A DNA stretch of 64,000 nucleotides from UBA4416 sp040387475 (GCA_040387475.1 JAZKDT010000032.1:52515-116514), one strand, 5' to 3'; numbered from the stretch's first letter, positions 27,881 to 37,188 are shown. Numbers and translations are program-made. Notes: generated by a model from the sequence alone, not told the origin.

Positions 27881-28897
27881 ATGAAACGTGAGAAAATAGA
27901 TAAGCCAGTATTATTCATAAACACAGGTTGGATGGATTTCTATACGGGAGTTCGGAATGATTCAATTAGTGGTGGCGGGAAGTATGTGAGAGATCATGGA
28001 TGGGGAGGAGAAATTTTTAATTTCAAGCATTGGAAGAATAGGTTGTTCGGTTATGGTCAGCCCAAGATTGATAGAAAGCACGGAAACGAAACACAAATAA
28101 AAATTGAAAAACTTGGAGCAAATGTCGAGGATGAATGCATAAAAGGCATCACGGTCGTTTGGACTGCCACCAATCCATACAATGGTGGAACATTTATAGT
28201 GGGATGGTATAAGAATGCAACAGTTTATAGATACTATCAAGCTGCACCTAATGGTTCCAATCGCAGATATAAGGGTGATTTGGTCGGTTATTTCGTTGAG
28301 GGGAAAGTCCCGGACTCAAAGTTACTTCCTATCGATGAGAGAATAGTTAGTATTAAAAGGCAAACTAAGGGATGGATGGGACAGAGTAATATTTGGTACG
28401 CTGATCAACAGCCAGGCTTTGTAAAGGAAGTTAATTCATACATTCATAAAGGAATTCTTCCTGCACAATTGAGAAAAAAGGTAAGGATAGGCAGAGTCCC
28501 TTTACAACAGGATCCATTGAAACGTGCTATTGTAGAGAAGAACGCTATAAATGAGGTTGTGAAATATTACACTAAGCTTGGTTTTTCAATTACATCTGTT
28601 GAAAAAGACAATGTAGGTTGGGATTTACTCGCGGTCAAAAAAAATATCGAATTGAAATTGGAAGTGAAGGGTTTATCTGGTCTCGATTTTTACACCGAAC
28701 TCACTCCGAACGAATACAAAAACTTACTTTCAGATAGGACAAATTACCGTATTTGTATAGTGACTAACGCGCTAAAACGCGCCAAGCTAACGGTATTTTA
28801 TTTTTCTCACGATACAGGAGTGTGGAGTTCTGAAGATGGTTTCGTCATAGCATTCAAAGAAATCATGAGCGCAAGAATCTATCCGATTTTAAAATAA
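27881..28897 (+). CDS. DUF3883 (NO VEIN C-terminal) nuclease-like protein
   Basis: 338 residues. The C-terminal domain (about 218-330) is DUF3883: 'VEKNAINEVVKYYTKLGF', 'DNVGWDLLAV' with Asp248, and 'LKLEVKG' with Glu261-Val-Lys263, a PD-(D/E)xK-like site. The N-terminal domain (1-180) begins 'VLFINTGWMDFYTG' and includes 'GGTFIVGWYKNATVYR'. This resembles PUA/EVE-like base-reading domains found in modification-dependent restriction enzymes, but I am not certain of that. It follows the 541-residue gene by 22 bases and precedes the GHKL ATPase gene by 10. Confidence 0.75.
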   Translation: MKREKIDKPVLFINTGWMDFYTGVRNDSISGGGKYVRDHGWGGEIFNFKHWKNRLFGYGQPKIDRKHGNETQIKIEKLGANVEDECIKGITVVWTATNPYNGGTFIVGWYKNATVYRYYQAAPNGSNRRYKGDLVGYFVEGKVPDSKLLPIDERIVSIKRQTKGWMGQSNIWYADQQPGFVKEVNSYIHKGILPAQLRKKVRIGRVPLQQDPLKRAIVEKNAINEVVKYYTKLGFSITSVEKDNVGWDLLAVKKNIELKLEVKGLSGLDFYTELTPNEYKNLLSDRTNYRICIVTNALKRAKLTVFYFSHDTGVWSSEDGFVIAFKEIMSARIYPILK

Positions 28898-28907
28898 CGA
28901 CATTAGA

Positions 28908-31900
28908 ATGAAATTTAAAAACGAAATAGAGAAACTAATAGATAGTAATATAAAAACCTATCGAGATAATTCCAACAGGTTTATAGCTGATTATAACCGT
29001 GAATTAGAGCTAACTAAAGATTACAATGGTAGACAATTGCTGGAATTATTACAAAATGCGGATGATGCAGGCTCGGATGAAGTGTCAATAGTTTGGGATA
29101 AAGTCAATTCTAAATTAATTCTCTCGAACAAAGGCGAACCTTTTGAAGCAGGAGGAATAAAATCTTTGATGCTCGCAAACCTTAGCACCAAAACGAAAGT
29201 AAACTACATCGGTAATAAGGGTTTAGGATTTCGTTCAATACTTAATTGGGCGGAGCAAATTGATATTAAAAGTAATAACTGTATTATTTCGTTTTCCGAA
29301 AAAATCGCAACAGATGTTTTTGAGAACCAGCTTAGTCTATCCGATGAAAATAAGAAACAAATTAGAACTGAAAGGAATCTATCAGATACGGCCGTTCCAT
29401 TTCCTGTACTAGCAATACCGATTGTAAAAGAAGAATCAGCTAAAAGTAACTGGGCTACTTCGATTGAGATCACTTATCGAAAAAACTTTGAAGAGGATAT
29501 TGAAAGCCAATTAGCTGAAATAAGCGAGGAAATACTATTGTTTTTAAACAATATTCAAAAAATAATAATACAAATCGGACAAGAAACTTTGGAGCTGCAA
29601 AGCGAAAAAAAAGCGATGAAAGGTTTTGAATCTGTAACTATCAAGGCTAAAAACTGGAAAGTGTTTTCTCGAGAGAATATATTGCCCTTAGAGCATCAAG
29701 ATAAAAGTAAAAATGAAACTCAGTCTTATAGCTTGAAAGTTGCTTTTCAGGATGACTTGTCGGACGATTATAGAAAACTGTTTAATTATTTTCCAACTCA
29801 AATTTCCATTTTGCTACCATGTATTGCTCACGGAACCTTTGAATTAAATAGCAATAGGAATCACCTGAATGAATCAAAGAAAAATGAATATATTTTAAAA
29901 GAATTGGTTCAATTATTAAAGGACTGTTCTTTGTTTCTTACCAAACAAAATGTTGATTGGCGACCCTACAAATTAATCAGTCCATCTTCATCAACATCTG
30001 ATTCAAAACTAATTGAAGTGTTTTATAAAGACTTAGAAAATCTCAAACAAACGGAGCGGATCTACCCTTGTATTAACAGTGAGTATAATCCATTGGAGAA
30101 TGCTGTATATTATAATGATGAGTTCAATGGATTTTTTTTCGAGCATTTCCCAAACGAACTACCGGAATTGCTAATACCATTGAAACAAGAATTGTTTGGG
30201 GATTTTAAGGATGATATTTATAACCATGAGTTTTTAGTAGAAAAGATCGACATGCTTTCGGAGTCAAACATGAGCGTGGAACTGCGGGCAGAACTTATTA
30301 CTCAACTCGCTAAAGTTATTCCGTTTAAAGATGAACAACAACGGTTTTCGCTGTTAGTAAACGAGTCAGGGCATATCATTCCGAAAGAAGATTTGGCATT
30401 TACGCCAGTTGTAAGGTCAGAGGAGCGTTTTCATATTCCGAAATCAGTAAAGGTTGATTTTATGAAGTCTGGACTCTACGATTTGTTAATCTCAAAATTT
30501 GAAGCCGGATTCGATAAGCGTGAACCTAAATCCAGGGAGTTGCAGAGAACTATAAAATCAATAGTTAATTTGCAACCATACGATAGCAATAATGTTATTG
30601 AGAAAATTATAACGGGCACAAAAGATTCGTTTAAATCCCTTAATGATATCAAGGACAAAATTGTTTGTGTTAAAGAGATGGTCGCTGCGCTTTATGGAAA
30701 TTTTAAAAACCTTGAGAATAAACAAGATAAATTACCTAATTCTGTGCCTCTAATTTCGGGATCTAATGAACTATGTAATGCCGACGATCTGTATTTGAGC
30801 GAAACTTATCCAAGCGGCGAACTAACTCAAATCATTTATGAAGACTTATTAAAAGAGAATGAATATTTAGCGCGGGTCGACTTTTGGGAAATGGAAAATG
30901 CTGATATAAATTCCATTGAAAGTTTCTTTCTGTGGCTTGGTGTAAATAAGCATTCAAAAATCACTAAAATTAGCCTTCAGGGAAACTGGGGTGAAAAAGC
31001 TTACTTAGAATTCATTTTCAATAATGGCACTGATCAGCCCGATAACTTCGAGATTGCTAGAATTCTGAAGGATTCATTCGTTTCAAAACTTGAACAATTT
31101 GAGGAAATTCAAAAGCTCTCCGTAAACAAGTTAATACTCTTGACTTTAAAGGATGATTCTATTAGAAGACTACTGGAGTCGAATGACGAAAGAATAAACT
31201 GGTATTATGTTACGTGGCGTCCAGCAATTCTTTCGAGTTGTTCTTACATCCGATTCCAGTTTCTAAACGCAAACCTTTTTTCAAAATATGTAATTGAGGA
31301 AGGCGGAGAAGACTTGAATAGGCTCATCAATGAAGGTTTTCAGATTGACTATAACTTTTTGGAAAGTCATGGAATCAATAAATCGGAAGTAAAGTCTATT
31401 ATTCTAAAATTAGGTGCGAAAGAGTCTTTTACTGACATCTCCCCGGAAAACGTATATGAAATACTAAGGACGATTCCGGCAAAAGATCGGAGCAAAAAGG
31501 GTAAAGCCACACAGACAATATATAAAATGGCGTTAGAGAGTTTAGTCAAACAACAATCCGACTTTACTATTCCTGAAGACATTCTATACTTTTCTNNNNN
31601 NNNNNTTTCTCGAAAATCCGGTAACGAAGATTATCGTCCGAGAAAAGATGTTTATTATGCTGACAATGCTATATTGCCCAAGAAGGTAATGGATGAACTG
31701 CCGATACTGAATCTTCCTAAAAGAATCGGAGAGGATAACGTGGAAAAGTATTTTGGTGTAAGAAGCCTTAGGGAGTTCAAAATTCAAATCAACGAGCGAA
31801 GTATACAATATAATTCGTGTGATACTGAAGTAAGTAAATTTATTGAAAGCCTTAAACCTTTTATTCTCGCATACAGATTGAACTCGCCCAATCTTAAAAG

Positions 31901-33479
31901 AAGGATCAGTGATATTGAAACTAAAAGAAAGGAGTCTAGGACTTTAAAGCAATTTAAAATTCATATTGTAACCCAATGTCGTTTTAGCTTCGGCGACAAC
32001 CAGGAAACCACAATTGATGATAAAGAATTTATAAATGTCAAGGACATATTTTATTTTAAAGAAAGCTGCTTGAAAACACTTGAGGGTCTTAGAAGAGACT
32101 CATTGTTCTGTGATGCTTTTGCTGAGATGATGTGTATTATTTTCAAGGTGAATGACTTAAAGAATGACTTTCGGCAGATTTTAAAGAATGACATTCAAGA
32201 CACAAATCATCTTGCTAATCAGGATTTAGATAAAGAAAAAGTCGAAGAAGCATATCAATTATTAGGCCTTTCAAGAGTTGAAGTCGATTTTTGGAAGAAC
32301 GTGTTCAGTCTTAAAAACAAGCAGTTGAGTGAGCCGATAGAGACTATAGACATTTTAAAGAAAAAGATTAAAAACGATCTTTTATTTAACGTTTTCGATA
32401 AGTATGAAAAAATAGATTTTGAAACTTTCAGCAACCGTGAATCTTATGAATTAATTTGCTCCTTATGCGGCAATTTGAAGCTGTCCGTCAAGCAATTAGT
32501 TCCGATGGGGCTTTATAATTGGCATAAACAAAATTTCATTTCAGCTATAAAAGATAGCGAGCATGAATTCAAACAGTTGCTTTGGCAATATCTCAGCATT
32601 AACTCCGAAGCACAGGGTACTTTTATCTCGGTGCTTAATAAGTACTCGTTAGAATTTATTTTTCATTTAGAAAATGAGATACTGAATCACCAATACGAAT
32701 TAGTTGTAGAATACACTGAAATTTTGAAAAAGAGAATAAAGAACGATTTTAATATTGATATGGAGGTTGTCCTTACCCATGAAATTGAAATTCGGAATCT
32801 TTATGAAAAATTGTTGAGTAAGTATAGCATTGAGGAGGTAGATATGAGCGATTTGATGATTAGGAGCCTTCTGTTTTTCGAAGGAAATACCGGACTAATT
32901 GATAAATATTTAATTGAGCAGTTTACTTCCGGTGAAATAACTGACTCGGACAATGGCGATGAGATATTAATTGGTTATTTAGTAGATGCTTCTTTGAGTA
33001 AAAACGAAAAATCATTGCATGCTTTAATGGGCAATGGGCGTGGAAGTTGGGTGCATTCAGGGCGTGGGGATAAAGGGAAGAAGCGAAAAGGAAAAAAATC
33101 TGAATTGCTAGTTTACAATACTCTAGTGGAAAAGTATGGAGTTGAAAACGTAAAGTGGGTTTCAGGAAACTCCACAACGCCTGATAAAAACGATAAATTG
33201 CATTATGATATCGAATATAAAAATGAAGCTGCGGATTGGAAGTATCTCGAAGTTAAATCAATATCTGAGAATCAATTTATTATTTCCAGTGCGGAAGCAA
33301 ATTACGGAGTAAATGAGCCAGATAGATTCGAAATGGCACTTGTGAGTGACGATACGATTTATTTAGTTAAAGATATATTTAAGTTTAAACCGGGTGAAAC
33401 CTTTGAAAATAATTCGAAATTCACACCCTATGCGAAGGATTATATTTTCGTTTTTGATTTCGATTCGATTACTAAATGA
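28908..33479 (+). CDS. Sacsin/Hsp90-like GHKL ATPase with C-terminal DUF3883
   Basis: 1523 residues as read through the gap. N-terminal GHKL (Bergerat) ATPase: N box 'LLQNADDAG' (48-55, catalytic-type Asn50 and Asp52-53), G1-like 'LILSNKG' and G2 'GNKGLGFRS' (102-110), as in sacsin and NO VEIN-type proteins. A very long middle region is helix-rich, with no clear motif. The C-terminus (about 1395-1520) is DUF3883: 'KSELLVYNTLVEKYG', 'HYDIEYKN' and 'YLEVKS'. The gene carries a 10-N run at 31596-31605 (codons 897-900) and continues in frame on both sides. Together with the smaller DUF3883 gene before it, the design is of an ATP-gated nuclease, an inference. Confidence 0.82.
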   Translation: MKFKNEIEKLIDSNIKTYRDNSNRFIADYNRELELTKDYNGRQLLELLQNADDAGSDEVSIVWDKVNSKLILSNKGEPFEAGGIKSLMLANLSTKTKVNYIGNKGLGFRSILNWAEQIDIKSNNCIISFSEKIATDVFENQLSLSDENKKQIRTERNLSDTAVPFPVLAIPIVKEESAKSNWATSIEITYRKNFEEDIESQLAEISEEILLFLNNIQKIIIQIGQETLELQSEKKAMKGFESVTIKAKNWKVFSRENILPLEHQDKSKNETQSYSLKVAFQDDLSDDYRKLFNYFPTQISILLPCIAHGTFELNSNRNHLNESKKNEYILKELVQLLKDCSLFLTKQNVDWRPYKLISPSSSTSDSKLIEVFYKDLENLKQTERIYPCINSEYNPLENAVYYNDEFNGFFFEHFPNELPELLIPLKQELFGDFKDDIYNHEFLVEKIDMLSESNMSVELRAELITQLAKVIPFKDEQQRFSLLVNESGHIIPKEDLAFTPVVRSEERFHIPKSVKVDFMKSGLYDLLISKFEAGFDKREPKSRELQRTIKSIVNLQPYDSNNVIEKIITGTKDSFKSLNDIKDKIVCVKEMVAALYGNFKNLENKQDKLPNSVPLISGSNELCNADDLYLSETYPSGELTQIIYEDLLKENEYLARVDFWEMENADINSIESFFLWLGVNKHSKITKISLQGNWGEKAYLEFIFNNGTDQPDNFEIARILKDSFVSKLEQFEEIQKLSVNKLILLTLKDDSIRRLLESNDERINWYYVTWRPAILSSCSYIRFQFLNANLFSKYVIEEGGEDLNRLINEGFQIDYNFLESHGINKSEVKSIILKLGAKESFTDISPENVYEILRTIPAKDRSKKGKATQTIYKMALESLVKQQSDFTIPEDILYFSXXXXSRKSGNEDYRPRKDVYYADNAILPKKVMDELPILNLPKRIGEDNVEKYFGVRSLREFKIQINERSIQYNSCDTEVSKFIESLKPFILAYRLNSPNLKRRISDIETKRKESRTLKQFKIHIVTQCRFSFGDNQETTIDDKEFINVKDIFYFKESCLKTLEGLRRDSLFCDAFAEMMCIIFKVNDLKNDFRQILKNDIQDTNHLANQDLDKEKVEEAYQLLGLSRVEVDFWKNVFSLKNKQLSEPIETIDILKKKIKNDLLFNVFDKYEKIDFETFSNRESYELICSLCGNLKLSVKQLVPMGLYNWHKQNFISAIKDSEHEFKQLLWQYLSINSEAQGTFISVLNKYSLEFIFHLENEILNHQYELVVEYTEILKKRIKNDFNIDMEVVLTHEIEIRNLYEKLLSKYSIEEVDMSDLMIRSLLFFEGNTGLIDKYLIEQFTSGEITDSDNGDEILIGYLVDASLSKNEKSLHALMGNGRGSWVHSGRGDKGKKRKGKKSELLVYNTLVEKYGVENVKWVSGNSTTPDKNDKLHYDIEYKNEAADWKYLEVKSISENQFIISSAEANYGVNEPDRFEMALVSDDTIYLVKDIFKFKPGETFENNSKFTPYAKDYIFVFDFDSITK
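31596..31605. other. Assembly gap (10 Ns) inside the GHKL ATPase gene
   Basis: Ten Ns join two contigs. The five bases on either side are the same (TTTCT at 31591-31595 and 31606-31610). Removing the Ns and one TTTCT (15 bases) leaves the frame intact: ...Tyr-Phe-Ser-Arg-Lys.... The gap is probably a short contig overlap rather than missing DNA. Confidence 0.85.
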
Positions 33480-33634
33480 GGTTAATAATAGATTACTTAG
33501 GTAATACACGAGCTCAATTGGTATCTCAATATGACTACTGGACAACAAATAAATTTTGTGAAGTTTATTTTAAAATATTACATATGTAAGATTTTACTAA
33601 AAATACTAAATAATCTACGTGCCCAGCTAAAATG

Positions 33635-33664
33635 TTGTTTAACTAATAAAAACTTATATATTCG
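33635..33664 (+). promoter_or_regulatory. Candidate promoter of the ABC-3C operon
   Basis: TTG at 33635-33637 and TATATTCG at 33657-33664 are 19 bases apart, near the Bacteroidota -33/-7 layout with one mismatch in the -7 box. The first operon ATG is 16 bases downstream. The 200-base intergenic region between the previous operon and this one would carry the start. Confidence 0.4.
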
Positions 33665-33679
33665 TTTAAAATTATATTT

Positions 33680-34033
33680 ATGGAGCCATTAATTACAACA
33701 GTAATCGCACTATTAACACCCTACATTATTAAATCAGGAGAGAAATTTGCTGAAGGCGTTGGCGAGGATCTTTGGAACTGGATTAAAAAACCATTCACTA
33801 AAGAACAAGAAACTGAATTACTTACTGAAGCAAAAACTGATGTTGGGATGACAAAAATTGTGACTCTATTAAGTGATAAAGTTGCGACCGATGCTTCTTA
33901 CAAAACAGAACTCGAAAAATTAGTTGAAGCTGCTCAGCAAAAAATGAACAATTACTATCAAACCATTAATAATACCGGGAATATTGAAAAACAAATCAAT
34001 ATTCAAGAAAACAAGGGTAATATTCAGATGTAG
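33680..34033 (+). CDS. Small Bell-like protein with C-terminal amyloid-type motif
   Basis: 117 residues. The first ~90 are helical: 'MEPLITTVIALLTPYIIKSG' then 'DLWNWIKKPF', resembling the small all-helical Bell-type domains that precede bacterial amyloid signalling sequences. The C-terminus (98-117) has 'QINIQENKGNIQM' at 105-117. The same pattern Q-[IL]-N-[IV]-x2-N-x-G-N-I-x-M is at residues 14-26 of the next protein. The stop codon is directly followed by the next ATG (34034), so they are coupled. I infer an interaction or co-assembly of the two proteins; the Bell assignment rests on pattern alone and needs a profile search. Confidence 0.65.
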   Translation: MEPLITTVIALLTPYIIKSGEKFAEGVGEDLWNWIKKPFTKEQETELLTEAKTDVGMTKIVTLLSDKVATDASYKTELEKLVEAAQQKMNNYYQTINNTGNIEKQINIQENKGNIQM

Positions 34034-34621
34034 ATGGAGCAAAACGTTGAAAATAATAGTGATGTTGCTAATCAATTAAATGTTTCCGGAAATCACGGAA
34101 ACATTTACATGGGAACAAAATCACGTTTTTCGAAAAGATTTGAAAAACTAAATACAGAGGTCACTTCGGATACGAAATACGAGGGGATAATGGATGCTTT
34201 AAAGCACTATCTTACAAAGCTGGATGGTGTAGATATGCCGACAAAATTGCAAGATGGTGGTTTTACAGAACGAGAAATATTAACAGCAACTCGTAGGAAA
34301 GAACAATACGCAAAAAAACTTGAAAAAAGCAAGTTTTATGAGTCTGCTCAGTGGATAAACAGTCAGCTATTCGCTAAAATAAAAATAAATTTTGAAGCAT
34401 ATGTTGAACCATTAATAAACAGTGGCGCTGCCAAAGATGAAATATTGCTGGCCGTAGTCCAAAATGTGATTACACCAGTATTAGCACTGATTAATGAAGA
34501 AGGAGAACATGACACATTTCTGAATTATGACGCAGAAGATGTATTTGGAATGATTTACTACCTTACGGGAAAATGTCACATAAATTGGAAAAATTATGAT
34601 AGTATACAACCAAGCGTATGA
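34034..34621 (+). CDS. ABC-3C system C-terminal-domain protein with N-terminal amyloid-type motif
   Basis: 195 residues. Residues 8-26 carry the motif shared with the preceding protein ('QLNVSGNHGNIYM', residues 14-26). Residues 50-190 look like the C-terminal domain of ABC-three-component system proteins: 'KYEGIMDALKHYLTKL', 'FTEREILTATRRKEQYAKKL', 'AQWINSQLFAKI', ending 'GMIYYLTGKCHINWK'. In ABC-3C systems this domain is normally fused to various effectors and couples them to the ATPase and the middle component. Here the partner module is only the short motif, so the effector may be supplied in trans by the small protein upstream. It overlaps the next gene by 26 bases. Confidence 0.7.
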   Translation: MEQNVENNSDVANQLNVSGNHGNIYMGTKSRFSKRFEKLNTEVTSDTKYEGIMDALKHYLTKLDGVDMPTKLQDGGFTEREILTATRRKEQYAKKLEKSKFYESAQWINSQLFAKIKINFEAYVEPLINSGAAKDEILLAVVQNVITPVLALINEEGEHDTFLNYDAEDVFGMIYYLTGKCHINWKNYDSIQPSV

Positions 34622-35114
34622 TCTTTATCATACAATTTATCGGATACTACAATTACTCAATAAATTTGAAGAAGATGAAGTGATTGAAATAGATCGATTA
34701 CGAATCTGGGATTTCTATTTATTGTTTCCAAATAAAGTCCACGGTATAAGATTGAAAAGAGAAGAGGACGATGTAAGAAAATTACGTACTACATATGTAA
34801 AGAAAAAAGATAATCCATACGAACATGTACCGGAGCAACGAAAGATTTTTGAGAAGATTAAACCATATCATATTGCAGCATTGAATTGTATCGCTTCATA
34901 CGGAATTATTGACAAAGAATTTTTGACACAGAATAATGTTAAGATATTGAATAAGGAATTATTATCTGAATACATATCAAAATTTGATCAAGTATCAAGG
35001 ACAGAGAATAATATTATTTCTCTTATGACTGGTCACTTTTTGAACATGTCACTATACGGAACTGACGGATTAAAAAACAGAACACATCTTATGGAAAGTA
35101 AATATGATGCATAA
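34596..35114 (+). CDS. ABC-3C system middle component
   Basis: 172 residues, helix-rich and soluble. 'NQAYDLYHTIYRILQLL', 'IEIDRLRIWDFYLLFP' and 'RKIFEKIKPYHIAALNCIASYGIID' are the blocks I recognise from the middle components of ABC-three-component systems, winged-helix-like adaptors between the ABC ATPase and the effector-bearing subunit. Translation begins inside the previous gene and ends inside the next (11-base overlap at 35104-35114), so the three are translationally coupled. Assignment of the exact middle-component subtype is not possible by eye. Confidence 0.7.
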   Translation: MIVYNQAYDLYHTIYRILQLLNKFEEDEVIEIDRLRIWDFYLLFPNKVHGIRLKREEDDVRKLRTTYVKKKDNPYEHVPEQRKIFEKIKPYHIAALNCIASYGIIDKEFLTQNNVKILNKELLSEYISKFDQVSRTENNIISLMTGHFLNMSLYGTDGLKNRTHLMESKYDA

Positions 35115-37032
35115 TAATTTATTTTTTAATAGATTAATCATAATAACCGATGAAGGGAAAACCGCCTATGATGAAATATTCCATAAAGGAGTTAATATCA
35201 TAAGGGGTGAAAATAGTAGTGGTAAATCCACGATTACCCATTTTATCTTTTATGTATTAGGCGCCTCGTTTAATGACTTCGTGCCGGAGGCAAGAAAATG
35301 CTCAGTTGTATTTGCAGAAGTTGAAATGAACGGAGCAATCTTTTCCATAAAAAGACATATCGAAAAAGACGATGAAGAAAACATAAATCCAAAAGCACCA
35401 TTATATATTTATTGGGGAACACTTGAGGAAAGCAGGAATGTGACACAAGATAAAGGATGGCAAAAATTTGGCTATAATACTATAGATTCAAAAAAGAGCT
35501 TTTCAAACGTCTTATTTGAAAACCTAGGGTTACCAATAGTAAAGGGTGATAACAATATTACATTTCATCAAATTTTAAGACTCCTTTATATTGACCAGGA
35601 ATCGCCGACAAGTTCACTATTTTATTATGAGCATTTTGATAGTCAAATAACACGGGAAACTGTTTCAGATTTGCTTTTAGGTGTTTACAATGAAGAACTA
35701 TACGAAAATAAAAAACGACTGGTTGTGGCCGATAAAGAATTGGATAGCACAAAAAGCGAACTGAGAGCTACCAAACAATTTTTTACAGATCCTTTAACTT
35801 TAAGTCCAACACATCTTAAAACTACCATTGAGAATAAAGCTGCCGAAATTCTAAAAATAGAGGCTGAAATAGTTGCCATAAGAAATAAAGAAAAGGAAAT
35901 AGAATACAAAAAGAATGCAAAATTAAATTTTCAACAGTTAAACGAAGAAGCAATTACTCAGAGAAAAATAGTATTAGCAGTAGAAGAGAAAATTTCAGAG
36001 GTAAATGCTGAAATTGAAGATTCTGAATATTTTGTAGAAACATTAAAAACTAAAATTACCGCAGTAAGGAATTCGATACAAACAAGAGAATTTCTTGGCA
36101 ACCTACCGCTTGAATATTGTCCTGAATGCCTTACTAAAATAAAACCTCACGATCACAGCAAAAACTGCAAGCTCTGCAAAGAAAGTACTGATGAATCTTT
36201 TGGCGTTGTACAGGCAAGACGAATGGAACAGGAAATTGGTTTTCAAATAAAAGAATCAGAACACTTGTTGGAAATCAGCAAACGAGAAGTGATCGAACTT
36301 AAATCACAACATAAAAATGAATTGGTTAAATTAAATCAAATTCAACGACAAGTAAATTCGGCTCTGAATGATGTTAAGAGTTATAACGAAGAAACTGTAG
36401 ATCAACTAAACGTAGATAAAGGAAATATTGAAGGAGAAATATTACAATACAGAACTATGTTGGAACATGCGGAACTGTATGATACTTTACTAAAAAGAAA
36501 AAACACATTAGATAATGAAGTTAATTATTTAAAAAATTATATATTTCAGACAGAGAGAAAACAAGTACAACTAAAAGAACAAATTAATGAGCAAATAAAG
36601 GAAGAAGGAATTTATTTACTAAATAATGATTTAAACAGGCAGGATGATTTCAAAAATGCGAGTGAATTCTTCATAGATTACTCAAATAATATGGCTTTCC
36701 TTTCAAGTAAATTTTCTAAATATTCAGCAAGTTCCAATTTTTACTTAAAGGTAACAGCAAGATTTGCGATTTTTTTAGCATCATTGTCTATCGACCGTAT
36801 GCGATATCCACGCTTCATTTTTGCGGATAACATGGAAGACAAAGGGATAGAGGTACTGCGGGCACAGAATCTTCAAAAGCTCTTAATCGATAGAACCGCT
36901 CAATTCAGTTCTGATACATACCAGATGATATATACCACTTCTTATATTACTGATGAATTAAACAAAAGCAGTTATGTTGTTGGTGAGTTCTACACAAAAA
37001 CTAATCGCAGTTTAAAACATATAGTAATGTAG
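35104..37032 (+). CDS. ABC-3C/SMC-like ATPase with zinc-hook-type Cys pairs
   Basis: 642 residues. The N-terminal ABC ATPase half has Walker A 'GENSSGKST' at 35-43, after 'GVNIIRG'. A long Glu/Lys-rich coiled coil runs from about 200 to 500 with two CxxC pairs (Cys339, Cys342, Cys355, Cys358) in the middle, like a zinc hook or zinc ribbon at the coiled-coil tip. The C-terminal half has 'YPRFIFADNMEDKG', a Walker-B/D-loop-like region. This RecF/RecN-type shape fits the ATPase of ABC-three-component systems, thought to sense DNA or a phage signal and license the effector. It is the last gene of the operon and ends 156 bases before the HEPN gene. Confidence 0.78.
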   Translation: MMHNNLFFNRLIIITDEGKTAYDEIFHKGVNIIRGENSSGKSTITHFIFYVLGASFNDFVPEARKCSVVFAEVEMNGAIFSIKRHIEKDDEENINPKAPLYIYWGTLEESRNVTQDKGWQKFGYNTIDSKKSFSNVLFENLGLPIVKGDNNITFHQILRLLYIDQESPTSSLFYYEHFDSQITRETVSDLLLGVYNEELYENKKRLVVADKELDSTKSELRATKQFFTDPLTLSPTHLKTTIENKAAEILKIEAEIVAIRNKEKEIEYKKNAKLNFQQLNEEAITQRKIVLAVEEKISEVNAEIEDSEYFVETLKTKITAVRNSIQTREFLGNLPLEYCPECLTKIKPHDHSKNCKLCKESTDESFGVVQARRMEQEIGFQIKESEHLLEISKREVIELKSQHKNELVKLNQIQRQVNSALNDVKSYNEETVDQLNVDKGNIEGEILQYRTMLEHAELYDTLLKRKNTLDNEVNYLKNYIFQTERKQVQLKEQINEQIKEEGIYLLNNDLNRQDDFKNASEFFIDYSNNMAFLSSKFSKYSASSNFYLKVTARFAIFLASLSIDRMRYPRFIFADNMEDKGIEVLRAQNLQKLLIDRTAQFSSDTYQMIYTTSYITDELNKSSYVVGEFYTKTNRSLKHIVM

Positions 37033-37085
37033 TTTTCAACAGAACGAGTTACTTAATATATAATAATTTTTATTTTTTAAATGAA

Positions 37086-37154
37086 AATCCCTTCCTCCAT
37101 GATGGGGAACATTGTCTGTCAAATAAACGGTAAAAGCTTCAAAAGAAAGGGATT
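37086..37154. other. Inverted repeat between the ABC-3C and HEPN genes
   Basis: AATCCCTT (37086-37093) and AAGGGATT (37147-37154) are perfect complements around a 53-base spacer, in a 156-base gap that is otherwise T/A-rich. It could be a terminator-like or structured RNA element, or chance. No small ORF fits it. Confidence 0.25.
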
Positions 37155-37188
37155 ATTATTTCAATAAACAAAAAATTATCAATTTAAT

